Numbered from the stretch's first letter, positions 45,801 to 56,174 are shown. The stretch is 64,000 nt of DNA from Petrosia ficiformis (GCA_947044365.1 OX345651.1:2719926-2783925); one strand, 5' to 3'. Program-made: numbers and translations. Notes: generated by a model from the sequence alone, not told the origin.

Positions 45801-46058
45801 CTAAAAATAAACATTTTGTTTATCTGCCTGTCTGTCTGCCTGTCTGTCTGTCCTTCTTTGTCTGTCTGTCTGTCTTTGTCTGTCTGTCTGTCTCTGCCGG
45901 CCTGTCTGCCTGTATGTCTGTCTACTGACAATACAGTTCCAATATTATATTTGTAGTAGAAAAACCAGTTTAGTTGTCTGTCTGTCAGTCTGTGTACATG
46001 TCTCTGTCTGACTGTGTCTGTCTCTCTGACTGTGTGTATGTGTCTGTATGTCTGTCTG

Positions 46059-46092
<34 letters not shown>

Positions 46093-46120
46093 TGTTTATC
46101 TATTTATAGAAATCACTTAC
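45801..46120 (-). repeat. D5 leader intron filled with (TGTC)n/(TG)n repeats
   Basis: TGTC(T/C) runs at 45823-45925 and 45975-46095, ending in (GT)n. Open frames here (for example a Asp-Arg-Gln-Thr-rich one) are repeat artefacts. Confidence 0.85.
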
Positions 46121-46289
46121 CTCTTACAGTATTTCTTGAACAATGCCTAATCTATTCACTAAAGAGATGTCTTTATATAGGGATAATTATTTTCGGAATT
46201 TTCAGTTGTTTGATGTTTGTCATTCTTTAATGTCTCTTGTTGATTTGCATGAGTAATGACTATGTGCTTGTGTTATGTATGAGTGACTG

Positions 46290-46320
46290 TGTGTATATAT
46301 ATATATATATTATATATATA

Positions 46321-46351
<31 letters not shown>

Positions 46352-46360
46352 ATTATATAT
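46290..46360. repeat. (TA)n microsatellite
   Basis: Alternating TA with interruptions; similar AT-rich runs continue to 46530. Confidence 0.9.
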
Positions 46361-46858
46361 TCACGCATTATTAACTTCAAGAGACTAAAGATAAACATTT
46401 TATGGTAAATCTACATGTTACAATGTTACACATTATATTGATTATACATGTACCTGTATATACATGTATAATTATAATTATAATTATTATATATACATGT
46501 ATACATATATAATATTATATATATATAATATTATGTTTTGATATTTAGTTGTGTTACATGCATTGTATGTATTTAAGGAAGTTGGGGGGCTGGTCAATTA
46601 ATGAGCACAGTCAGTAAATAATGGATGTGCCCTTTATACATTGTACATGTGTGTATAGTCTATAGACCAGAAGGTAGAATGCAATACTGGTGTAAAGCAA
46701 AGTTATAAAGTAACATAAAGAAGAGTTGAATTTAGTTGAAGTCCATAGGTTATTTGATTTCAGGCCCATATGTGTATACACTGTATGTACATGGGTAATT
46801 TAAGAAAGAAGCTTCTCGATATTTTAAAAATATTTTAATGGCCTCTTACATCTAAACC

Positions 46859-47543
46859 TCAATTCCAACCATATACATGTAACTTCGATATCCTTACATT
46901 AGCTTTCAATATCAAATCTCCTAATGACTTTAAGATGAAGGGGAATGTATGCCACAATACCCCTACCTTGTGATGTCGAATGATCTCTTCGAAAAACATT
47001 GTAACCATCCACTTCAATCGCTGAAGTACATGTAATGTAGGTACATCAATCTTCAACCGTGTTTCACTAACTGTAAAAATAGTCCTAGCTTGTGTTTGGA
47101 GTGAGTTAGCAAAAGCATCCCTAATTATATCCATTACCAGGAACAAACTTCTAATATTAAGATGAGACGCCTTTAGCATCACACGTACACGTACATTTAG
47201 TATTCAGATTGAACAGATCAGCAAGAGCACAATCCTCAACACAATTAACCAAACTAGACTCACAGACATAACAGTTGAACTAACATCACTTCCACATTCA
47301 CTACTAACTAAACCACTGTTTATCAGAGTTGAACAAACCATTGTATTCAGTCAAATACATATCAATGCAGGTACAATGAAACCAGAGTTGGCATAGGTCA
47401 CATAATATACTGTGTTGGTTCGACTTCACAGGATTACTACACTTACCACATGGAAATTGCCATTTTAGATTTCCAGGGCCAGGATTTCTTTCTACATGTA
47501 TATTACCACATAACAGCTGGTAGTAGATATAACCAGATAACAA
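46859..47543 (-). mobile_element. 5' portion of a dead LINE retrotransposon
   Basis: Two broken frames. 47543-47304 encodes LLCGNIHVERNPGPG followed by FPCGKCSNPVKSNQHSILCD and LWFHC, a PHD-like zinc finger after a 2A-like NPGP motif, as in CR1/L2-type LINE leaders. 47182-46859 encodes LKASHLNIRSL and FTVSETRL, the opening of an apurinic endonuclease domain (AHLNIRSL...SETW). No reverse transcriptase part is present. Confidence 0.65.
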
Positions 47544-47737
47544 CGGGAGGTCAAATAGGAGATTTGAGGACCTTTCTGATTCATAGTAGAAAGGTACTTA
47601 CAACTACACAATATAAAGCCCAACTGGATGCAATATTGTAAAAGATATTAATGAATTAAGAGATATTGTGTAGTACATTATTAAGGATATGTTTCTCCAT
47701 AATAATGTCTTTTCTTTTAATTATTAAAAAAACTAAT

Positions 47738-48244
47738 TTATAAAACTGTACACCATCTTTGTTTAATAGTCTCTTGTTTCATTGCTTCAATATATTCATA
47801 TAGTTCAGTATTATCTATACTGTACGTTTTATCATGTAAAGATTTCCACACCTCCATCTCAAAACCTTCTCTAATTAAATTCTTCAATCCTTCACGATCA
47901 TTATCATTGTATGGTCTATATATCCGTCCAATGTATAATCTAGGTTTATTATAGTAACGAAAAAAATTGCTTAATATCTGGGAGCAGTGAGCACACGGGA
48001 ACTTTTTAATCCATATTGTTTTTATTTTGTCTGGTTTGGCTTTTCCAGTAAATACTATCACAACATGTTTGGAGTTTGTACTACGATACAGCTTTCCTTC
48101 ATTTGTTAGTAGATGAGTGACATTTTCTTCATCATAAGCTATCTGAGCTACTTCATACTCTTTATAATATTTAGTTTCGAAAAATATACTGTAGATTAGG
48201 ATCCATATAAGGAAAATACAAGCCCCAAACTCCAAATATGTCAT
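47738..48244 (-). CDS. D6: deaminase-family protein lacking the catalytic glutamate
   Basis: 168 residues, the shortest complete member. The anchor (residues 4-22, LEFGACIFLIWILIYSIFF) is followed almost directly by the domain (YYKEYEVAQIAYDEENVTHL). LLTNEGKLYRS is intact, but the catalytic motif reads K-H60-V-V62 instead of H-A-E: two substitutions (GCT to GTT, GAG to GTG) at 48061-48066. The Cys pair P83-C-A-H-C87 is kept, though the usual Ser before it is Phe. Downstream PRLYIGRIYRP, EGLKNLI and FEMEVWKSL are intact. Leader donor 48538 (CAA/GTAAGTT), 285-bp intron, acceptor TTATGCAG. Zinc binding may persist without catalysis: a pseudoenzyme, regulator or recent casualty. Confidence 0.8.
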   Translation of the reverse strand: MTYLEFGACIFLIWILIYSIFFETKYYKEYEVAQIAYDEENVTHLLTNEGKLYRSTNSKHVVIVFTGKAKPDKIKTIWIKKFPCAHCSQILSNFFRYYNKPRLYIGRIYRPYNDNDREGLKNLIREGFEMEVWKSLHDKTYSIDNTELYEYIEAMKQETIKQRWCTVL

Positions 48245-49134
48245 CTCTGTTCCTGCATAACAAATGTGAATACATTGTAGATATATTATATTGGAATCAT
48301 TATATCTAGTGTGTCGTGTATAGAGGAGTATAAAGTGTTTGTTCCAGCCCTATATTACATGTATGTAAACAGACACATGTAATCAGGCAGCCTAACGTTT
48401 GTTTACTGGATTTTGTATTGAAACTACCGGTTTTTAAAGTGGGGGAAATCGTAATGAGGCCACAATGTATCATAATTATACATACATATACATGCGTATA
48501 TATTTAGTAAAGCTGTGTATATTACAGAGAAACTTACTTGTCAGTTCTTGAGTATTTCTTTATTAACCACAATACCTTAGTATAAAATATTTCACCTGTA
48601 AGTGAATTATGAAGTATACACATGTACAAGTGTAGGCGGAGTATAATTTTAATTATATTCATGACATAAATAGATTAGTTGTTCTTCTTTATTTTGGTAA
48701 TTATATTTAATTTTTATTTCTTGATTACTGAAGTCAAAGTGAAGACTGTAATTACAAAAAGACCCAATTAATCACAAGAAGTTATAATCCCGGCCTTGAT
48801 GTCTTTTTGACACTGTTATTAGACTCGCAGGGGTGGATTTAGAGGGGAGGGTCCAGGAAACAACTGGCCCTCCTTCAAACTTTTTTTCCAATAATTAATT
48901 TTTTTTTCATTTTGCTGAGTAAGTAAGCACCATGCTCCTCCTGTATTACCTTATAATCTCTTTCAAGCTTGTGACTTAAAACTGCTAAATCCGGCCTTGA
49001 CTTATTATCATACAAGTACTTGTATATATCCAATGTACATGTTCATGTACATGTACATGTACATCGATCTATGTAGCATTACACATTTTGGGGTTCACTT
49101 AAACATTTGAATAAAATGTGATAATTAAAAAAAT

Positions 49135-49365
49135 ATAGCTAATAATAAATAATAATAATAATATAGCTAATAATAATAATAATAATATAGCTAATAATAA
49201 TAAATAATAATAATAATATAGCTAATAATAATAATAATAATATAGCTAATAATAATAATAATAATATAGCTAATAATAATAATAATAATATACATGTAGC
49301 TAATAATAATAATAATAATATAGCTAATAATAATAATAATAATATAGCTAATAATAATAAATACA
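49135..49365. repeat. Minisatellite of (AAT)n blocks joined by ATAGCT
   Basis: Repeated ATAGCTAATAATAATAAT units. The Leu-rich open frame is an artefact. Confidence 0.9.
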
Positions 49366-49779
49366 TATTGTAATAAAAGAATTTTTTAAAAGTTCATTGA
49401 ATTTTAAGACAATACAAATTGAGTATAATTATATAAACTATATTCTGTTAAATTACATTTACAAACACATGTACATGTAAATTACATTTACTTCTAATTG
49501 TCAATGCCTCAAGGGTTTTTTTATAAGTCATATTACAGCAACTATGAATGACATGTATGTTATACACAAGCCTCTCTTTACATAGGTACATGTACATACA
49601 TGTATATGTGCATGTATATACATGTACATGTACATGTATATACGTGTATATGTACACGTGTATACATGTACATGCACATGTATATACATGTATTTGTACA
49701 TGTGTATACATGTACTTCATTATGTAAGTTATGCCATTATATTTACATTCCTTTGGTTTTGTTGTTTATAAATAACAAT

Positions 49780-50523
49780 TTAGTAATACATGTAATTGTA
49801 TACTTGATTATTAAGTGACATCATATCAGCTTCTTGTTTCACTTCTCTGAGGTATTTTTGTGTGGTTTTGCTACGAGTAGGATACATCAATGTATGTAGT
49901 GTCTCCCACACCTCTAACTCAAAACCATTCTGCAGTAGATTTATCAAACCTTCACGATCTTCTTCATCATTCAGTCGGTAAATACGTCCAAAATATATTT
50001 TAGGTTTTCGAATTTTGTGAAAGAAAGTAATTAAAACTTTAGAACATTTAGCACATGGTGAATTTTTGATCCATATAGTGTGTATATTACATGTACATGG
50101 TAGTGTGTCTCTTGTAAAAAGAACTTCAGCATGTAGAAATGGTCGAACACGTTGACTTCGATATAATTTACCTTCATTAGTCACTAGATGAGTCACACGA
50201 TCTTCACTATATGCTATACGTGCCATATCTTCTAGCCAGCTTGGTTGTGTATGACATGCCTCATTCTGTCTGTGTGCAAAGTGTACCTCTTGTTGCCAAC
50301 TAGTGCTTCCTGGATTTGTATGATGTACTTCAGGTCTGCTATTTGTTGAGTATGTATAGTGTACTTGAGGTCTGTTATTTCTTGGATATGTATGGTGTAC
50401 CTCAGGTCTGTTATTTCTTGGACGTGTCTCTTCCTGCCTGTTGGTATTATCTCGACGTAGAAGTGAAGCAACAAATTCGATTCCTATTGATACCAAAGCA
50501 GCAATTCGACTTCTAAACGACAT
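49780..50523 (-). CDS. D7: AID/APOBEC-like deaminase with long repeated linker
   Basis: 247 residues from ATG 50523, chosen because the acceptor (TTTACTTTTCAG) ends one base before it; longer frames to 50619 run through the intron. Hydrophobic N-terminus at 7-22 (IAALVSIGIEFVASLL) is weaker than other anchors. Linker 24-95 holds three or four copies of an R-N-N-R-P-x-V-H-x-T-Y-P-like repeat. H131-A-E133, S-P156-C-A-K-C160, PKIYFGRIYRL, EGLINLL, FELEVWETLH. Leader exon ends 50676 (CAAAG/GTAAG), intron 151 bp. Closest to D8. Confidence 0.85.
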   Translation of the reverse strand: MSFRSRIAALVSIGIEFVASLLRRDNTNRQEETRPRNNRPEVHHTYPRNNRPQVHYTYSTNSRPEVHHTNPGSTSWQQEVHFAHRQNEACHTQPSWLEDMARIAYSEDRVTHLVTNEGKLYRSQRVRPFLHAEVLFTRDTLPCTCNIHTIWIKNSPCAKCSKVLITFFHKIRKPKIYFGRIYRLNDEEDREGLINLLQNGFELEVWETLHTLMYPTRSKTTQKYLREVKQEADMMSLNNQVYNYMYY

Positions 50524-50524
50524 T

Positions 50525-50675
50525 CTGAAAAGTAAAGTTTCTATAATAACACTCCACTCTACTAATATAAGTACATGTATATTAATAATAATTATAACGT
50601 ACATATATAATGTGGACATAGTGTTCCTAGAATATGCCTAATTTCTGACCGCCTATCTTCATATAGTGGTCTTAC
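50525..50675 (-). other. Leader intron of D7
   Basis: GTAAG donor at 50675, TTTTCAG acceptor ending at 50525. Confidence 0.7.
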
Positions 50676-51289
50676 CTTTGAATTTGATATTCTTTGAATG
50701 CTCTTCTTGAGTTCTTTAGTATTGTTTGTTTAGAAGTTACAGTATCTTCGGCTTCTTTTTATAACGGAATGTCAAGTATTGAAGTAGGCTTGTTCTGACA
50801 CTTATATAGTTTAATATAACATGATTATACATACACATGTATGTAATAGTAATAATACCACATGTACATATACATGTGCATGTATGCATGTAATGTAAAT
50901 GCAACAAGTACAATTCTGATATGTACGTATGTATGTATATGTACATTTACATACATGTACATGTACGTATAAAGTATAGAATATTCTACCAATATACTGT
51001 CTCTCAGTTAATAATTATTGTTATGTGCAAACATGATTGCGCAATAATAACTGGTCAAACCAGTACTACATGTACATGTATATGTGTACACATAGACAAT
51101 ATCTGTCAAATATTAATTGTGGTGTAGTCCCTGGAAAGTCGGCTGATCCCCCTGGTTTCTAGTATTATTTTAACCCATGACATGATATTCTTATACAGAT
51201 ATTCAGTCATTATTCAGTTCAGTATCGAATGACGCAACTTTCTAAACTATATGTACATGCTAATGCCTAGTATTTGGTTAAACCTTGAT

Positions 51290-51400
51290 TCGGACCCTGC
51301 CAGCTCAGTTGGTAGAGCATCTGTCTGGAGTACAGTGTGTCGTGGGTTCGAATCCCACCTGAGGCAACTCTCATTTTTCATTTTTCAATTGCCTCAGGTG

Positions 51401-51444
<44 letters not shown>

Positions 51445-51448
51445 TCCT
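51290..51448 (+). mobile_element. tRNA-derived SINE, copy 2, (TTTC)n tail
   Basis: Same flank (TTCGGACCCTG), D arm GCTC-AGTTGGTA-GAGC, T arm and 3' sequence as the copy at 35097. The 5' acceptor strand is replaced, consistent with a deletion between CAGCTGAG and TAGCTCAG. CACCTGAGGCAA (51357-51368) and TTGCCTCAGGTG (51389-51400) form a perfect 12-bp stem just before the (TTTC)n tail. Anticodon loop CTGGAGT. Confidence 0.75.
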
Positions 51449-51701
51449 GATAATATCATGTATATAAGGACACAAACATATATATTAACATACATCAAAC
51501 CTGTGGTTAAGCAATCATACATTTTTGACACTGTCATTAAATGCATTACCATATATGTACATGTATATAATATGTAGATGTACATTATACATGTATGTAT
51601 GTAGTATTTTATATTTTGAGTTGAACTTTATAGATTTAAAATTTTGAAAACAAAACAGTCAGAATTCAATATTATGATTATAATATATTTATAAGAAGCA
51701 A

Positions 51702-52478
51702 TTAGTTATACATGTACATGTGGTTATGTGCCATATTGTATGTTGCTTGAGCTTCTTGTTTCACTTGTCGGAGGTATTTGTGTGCAGTTCTGTTGTGACT
51801 ACCATACATCATCGTATGTAGTGTCTCCCACACCTCTAACTCAAAACCATTTTGCAGTAGATCTATCAAACCTTCACGATCTTCGTCATCATCCAGTCGG
51901 TAAATACGCCCGAAATATATTTTTGGCTTGCGATTGTTGGAAAAGAAATTAATTAACACTTTTGAACATCTAGCACATGGTGAATTCTTGATCCATATAG
52001 TGTGTGTTTTATATGGAAGTGCAGCTTTTGTAAAGAGAATTTCAGCATGTTGAGTTTGTGTACTGCAATATAACTTATTCTCATTGGTTAGTAAATGGGT
52101 AACACCCTCTGCACTATGTGCTATACGTGCCACATCTTCCAGTCTGCTACAGCTTGGTTGTGTATACCATACTTCATTCTGTCTGTTATTTCTTGAACAT
52201 GTAGGGAGCTGCTCTTGTCTCAGACTGTTATCTCTTTGATGTGTATAGCATCCCTCCCGTGTGTTGTTTATTGGGTGTGTAGGGTGTACCTCTTGTCTTT
52301 GGTGTGTATGGCGTGTCTCATCTTGCCTATTATTTCTTGAATGTGTACGACGCCGTGCCTCCTCCTGTGTGTTATTATTTGTTTGGTTTGTGAATGAAGC
52401 AGCAGCTACAGCTAGTGCTGCAATACCTCCTAATACTACAGTAGCACCAAGAACAATAACACTTCCAAGTATAGACAT
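51702..52478 (-). CDS. D8: membrane-anchored AID/APOBEC-like deaminase with long linker
   Basis: 258 residues from ATG 52478, which lies 4 bases after the acceptor (ATTTCAG). Anchor residues 4-28 are Gly/Ala/Val-rich (GSVIVLGATVVLGGIAALAV). The linker 30-112 has repeated S-R-N-N-R-Q-(D/N)-E and H-P-T-H-P words, like D7 but rearranged. Domain: THLLTNENKLYCS, H144-A-E146, S-P167-C-A-R-C171, PKIYFGRIYRL, EGLIDLL, FELEVWETLH. Leader exon ends 52633; intron 150 bp. A copy of its leader, intron and first codons lies at 60478-60720 and a smaller relic at 54056-54115. Confidence 0.88.
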   Translation of the reverse strand: MSILGSVIVLGATVVLGGIAALAVAAASFTNQTNNNTQEEARRRTHSRNNRQDETRHTHQRQEVHPTHPINNTREGCYTHQRDNSLRQEQLPTCSRNNRQNEVWYTQPSCSRLEDVARIAHSAEGVTHLLTNENKLYCSTQTQHAEILFTKAALPYKTHTIWIKNSPCARCSKVLINFFSNNRKPKIYFGRIYRLDDDEDREGLIDLLQNGFELEVWETLHTMMYGSHNRTAHKYLRQVKQEAQATYNMAHNHMYMYN

Positions 52479-52482
52479 ATTC

Positions 52483-52632
52483 CTGAAATATAAAAACCCC
52501 ATTACTTATAATAATACTAATATACAATGTACATGTATATTCATAATAATTACATGTACATACATGTATAACTTGTAGCGTTATTGTATATTAGTGTTCC
52601 TAGAATATACACTCTTCATATAGTGATCTTAC
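52483..52632 (-). other. Leader intron of D8
   Basis: GTAAGATC donor at 52632, ATTTCAG acceptor at 52483. Confidence 0.75.
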
Positions 52633-53390
52633 CTTTGAATGGGATCTTCCTTTGAATCCTCTTCTTGAGTTCTTTAGTATTGTTGGTTTAGATGTTATAG
52701 TGCTGGCTTCCTTTTACAACGAAAAGTGAAATATTGAAGTACGTATACCCTCTTGTTTTGACACGTAGTGTAAGATGACCACAGTGTATATACATGTATG
52801 GTATATATATATAGACTAAATACATTTATATACGTACTACCATTATGTACCATATATGGTACTTGTGTATGCAACAAGTATAATTACAACAGTTCATACT
52901 CTGCAACGTGTCTCTGTGGTATTATATTATTACATACTAGCATGATTGCGCAATAATAGCTGGTCAAACCAGGTCACAATATTGATATTGTATGTTACAC
53001 ACAGTGACACAGACACCCAGTCAAATAATTAACTGTGAAATATTTGGTATAGTCCCTGGAAAGTCCCTCGCCTAGCTATCTCATTATTATAAATCACATG
53101 ATGGTGTCTTGAGAAAGAAGCTTAATTAATTTGTTACTGTACAATTAAAACTAAATTATGGAGACATACAAACTCTAAACACACTGTTTATTGCATGAAC
53201 ATGCCAAGTCATTTTTTCCTGTATTTGCCTCTTCAAATTGCATTGTTCTGTAATAACAGGTATTCCCAGTTATTTACTAAGTATAAGTAAGTCCATTTAC
53301 TATACTACAGTCTACATGTACATGTAAGTAAATTTGGGCTTCTTGTAAAACACAGCACAGTCAGCACACCATGTAGTATAGTCCTTTAAT

Positions 53391-53800
53391 GTTCAGGAGT
53401 CGGGAACGTTTGCACGTTATAACTTCCTTATACTTCCTCGTATGGACATACAACAAAGAGTCGACCATTCCACTCCTCGTAACTTGCCAATTCCAACAAT
53501 GTGTGATACGATCGCAAGTCATAAACTACACCAATAGGCCCTATATGTTTAATCACCGGAATACCTAACACCACAAAGAGATACTTAGAAAAAAAAAGTG
53601 GCTTATAAGTAGCTACTATGAAAGGGGATCTATCAACAAATGCAGGACGCCACTTTCCTCTAACCGGCTTTTCTGCTAAGACATGCAGGTATACATGTAC
53701 ATTGTACATGAAGTAAGCACATGCTCATGTTAAACATGTAAATAATTAATTTTACATTCCAATGATGCAATTCTTCTCTGTTGACTTTTGCGACTCCTGA
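53391..53800. mobile_element. Small element with GTTCAGGAGTCG inverted ends and one open frame
   Basis: GTTCAGGAGTCG near 53391 is matched by CGACTCCTGAAC near 53789-53800. Inside, a - strand frame (53428-53709) encodes KWRPAFVDRSPFIVATYKP, GIPVIKHIGPIGVVYD and LASYEEWNGRLFVVCPYEEV, a protein-like string that I cannot assign. No clear target duplication. Confidence 0.4.
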
Positions 53801-54055
53801 ACTTGAATAGACTATAGTTCTTTTGAATATGCAGGGTCATTTGTTATGAATAGATTTCTGTACAGTATAAGCATATAAGCATATAATAGGTACATGTACA
53901 TCTACTGTTTTTTTGGACCTACATGTATTAATGGTTCTTCTGGATAATTGGATATAAATAACAATTAACAGTTTAAATGTGATAATGTGATGAACAAGAT
54001 ATATGGAGAAATAGTATTGTTTCATGGTGTCCAGCATTCAATGAGTACTATGATA

Positions 54056-54115
54056 CATGTATCTCCTAATACTACAGTTGTGCCAATAGCAATCACACTT
54101 CCAACTATACATGTA
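54056..54115 (-). pseudogene. Relic of the first codons of a D8-type gene
   Basis: CTCCTAATACTACAGT..TGCCAATAGCAATCACACTTCC matches the start of D8 (52430-52478) with several changes. Nothing of the domain follows. Confidence 0.65.
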
Positions 54116-54119
54116 CAAT

Positions 54120-54730
54120 ACCTGACTTTATTAAGTTTACATACTATGATGAGAGCTACATGTACACTTTAATAAAGTAATAGTCAACTGTACTTCCAAG
54201 TAATACTATAGTACTACTTTGTACTGTAATGCATAGTAATGTGTGAATTCTCTTTACATTAGTACATGTACATGTATGTGATAGCATAGTTGCTGTGTAG
54301 TACATTCAAAGTACAGTGTACTTCACTCACAAAGTACACTATAGTCAATGGAAGTACAGTGATAATATGTAAACTTATTAATGTTAAGTACTGTATATTC
54401 CTGGGAGTTAAAGATCCTAACACTTATAATAACACTTCACTATAATTAATATACTTATAACAATTATAATTAAGCTATGTTATTATTGTGTACATAGAGC
54501 TCCTTGCCTACATTCTGCCCGCCTATCTTCATATAGACAATTTATTATTGCATAATGTAATGACATTACACAGAATAGGTTGTAGTAGCTACACTGTAGT
54601 TCCTTTGAGACGTGTACATGATAACTATATCGTTATGATATCACATGATATATAATAACATGATGTCATAGGTTAAAAATAGAACAAGATGTTATGGGAA
54701 TCACCAGGGAATTTCCAAGGACTTAATTAG
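54120..54730 (+). repeat. Inverted segment carrying a deaminase upstream flank
   Basis: 54180-54380 is the reverse complement of 63165-63390 (the region upstream of D12), for example AGTACACTATAGTCAATGGA and TGTGATAGCATAG. 54640-54725 holds, in reverse orientation, the distal flank seen upstream of other family genes (ATCACATGATAT, TGATGTCAT, TTAAAAATAGAACA, then TCACCAGGGAA). Confidence 0.65.
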
Positions 54731-54903
54731 TATAATTACTGGCTTGTACATAGCATGTATAGAATGCCTTGAAAAGTCCCTGTACAGTGTACAATATATC
54801 ACTACATGTATATACATGCATCTTTGTACTATTACATTTATGTATTAGAAGGACTCCTGATACATATACAAAATGTATGTCACTTTTCTGTTAATCATAA
54901 TTA

Positions 54904-55489
54904 TTATGTTGTATATGGTGACATCCTTTTTTTGCTCAAACGTACATGTAACAGATAGTTTCTTATTTCTCGTACAGTTTGCCGATCCTGTTGGAAAGAT
55001 TCCCAAACTTGTATGTTAAAACCCTCTTTCATGAGATCCTGTAATCCTTCGTCATCGTGTTTCTTTTGTTGTTGGAAACTTTTCCTATAAATATATTCGG
55101 CTTTGTATGACAGGACTTGAAATATGTCATCAAACATTGAGCACAATCAGAACATGGTGAATTTGTAATCCACAATTCTGTGATGTCCACAGGATTTGGT
55201 GTACTTTCTATGAAAACTATTTCAGCATGTCTTGTTAGAGAGTTAATGTGAGCTAACTTAATGGCCTCATGTTTGTTCGTAACAGTGTCACACCTTTCAT
55301 CTCATGAGCTAACTTAATTGCCTCATGATCTGCATAATATTCCTTTTGATCAATGGGTTTTGTTACTCTTTTTGATTCTGGAATGTACATATTAACATTT
55401 GTAGGTCTTAAATATTGTATTATAAGCACTATCACAATGACCACTACCACGCTGATGAAAATCATGGAACCAATCGATATATCATCCAT
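54904..55489 (-). pseudogene. D9: deaminase pseudogene with a templated local duplication
   Basis: 5' half (55489-55253): anchor GSMIFISVVVVIVIVLII, IPESKRVTKPID and the domain opening DHEAIKLAHEMKGVTLLRTN. 3' half (55146-54904): frame-shifted domain end (EGLQDLMKEGFNIQVW). Between them the DNA still encodes RHAEIVF and TNSPCSDCAQ. The segment that should follow CGAACAAA (compare D10, AAGGAAGAATTTACATT) has been replaced by ATGAGGCCATTAAGTTAGCT, a copy of sequence located about 60 bp upstream in the same gene. This breaks the frame. The leader donor is split by a CATGTACATGTA insertion (55545-55562). Confidence 0.85.
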
Positions 55490-55690
55490 TGCCTTTGTTG
55501 ATAGAAGAGCTGAGCATGAAATTATACATGTATGTACATGAAATCACTTACATGTACATGTACCTCTTCAATGAAAACTTGTAAAATGAAATCTAAGAAG
55601 TGCGATATTAAAAAGTGAATTCTAAATCTTTGCTTTTGTAATCATTATAACTACATGTACATGTATGTCCACATGATTCAACAAACAAAA

Positions 55691-56170
55691 ACAAGTGTAT
55701 ATAGAGAAAAAAAACATTCCTATGATTGCTTTACAAATTTATAAAAGTATCCCTATGACTGCTTTGTGGTGTCCAGCATTCAGTAATCATGGCTGACTAT
55801 CAAGCATGAAAGACAACAGCTTATTATAGTTATTATTTTGATTATCTACTCTCCTGACCTTTCAAAGGACCTTGTAGAACTTTAGGAATATACGTCAGGC
55901 AGAATAGCTAGCTATTAGTTCCAGTTTCTACGTAAGCTACACAGCTTTCTTTCTGCTGGTGTGTAGAGCTTGATCGCGCGTTCTTTTACGCGCCACGCCC
56001 ATTAATTGACCGAGCCCCCGGGAATGATGTAACTTCCTTAACTACGTATACAACGCATACTCGCGTAGGTGACACAAACATTATATATAATTTTATTATA
56101 TATATAATTATATATAAACATACATCGAACCCGTGAGAAAGCAATCATAGAGATGGCCCTACGGGCCATA
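55691..56170 (+). mobile_element. MITE with GC-rich core (copy 2)
   Basis: Nearly identical to 17600-18020, including TTACGCGCCACGCCC and GACCGAGCCCCCGGGAATG and the end palindrome ATGGCCCTACGGGCCAT. The left part is partly duplicated (CCTATGATTGCTTT at 55716 and CCTATGACTGCTTT at 55750). Confidence 0.8.
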
Positions 56171-56174
56171 AAAA

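Noticed and set aside
45746..45931. Asp/Arg/Gln/Thr-rich frame
   Set aside because: Translation of a (TGTC)n microsatellite inside the D5 leader intron.
49139..49366. Leu-rich membrane-like protein
   Set aside because: Translation of (AAT)n blocks.
49448..49818. Tyr/Met/His-rich frames on both strands
   Set aside because: Made of TACATGTA repeats, which stay open in several frames.
50532..50619. N-terminal extension of D7 (extra hydrophobic segment)
   Set aside because: It reads through the leader intron; the acceptor ends one base before ATG 50523, and relatives start at the equivalent position.
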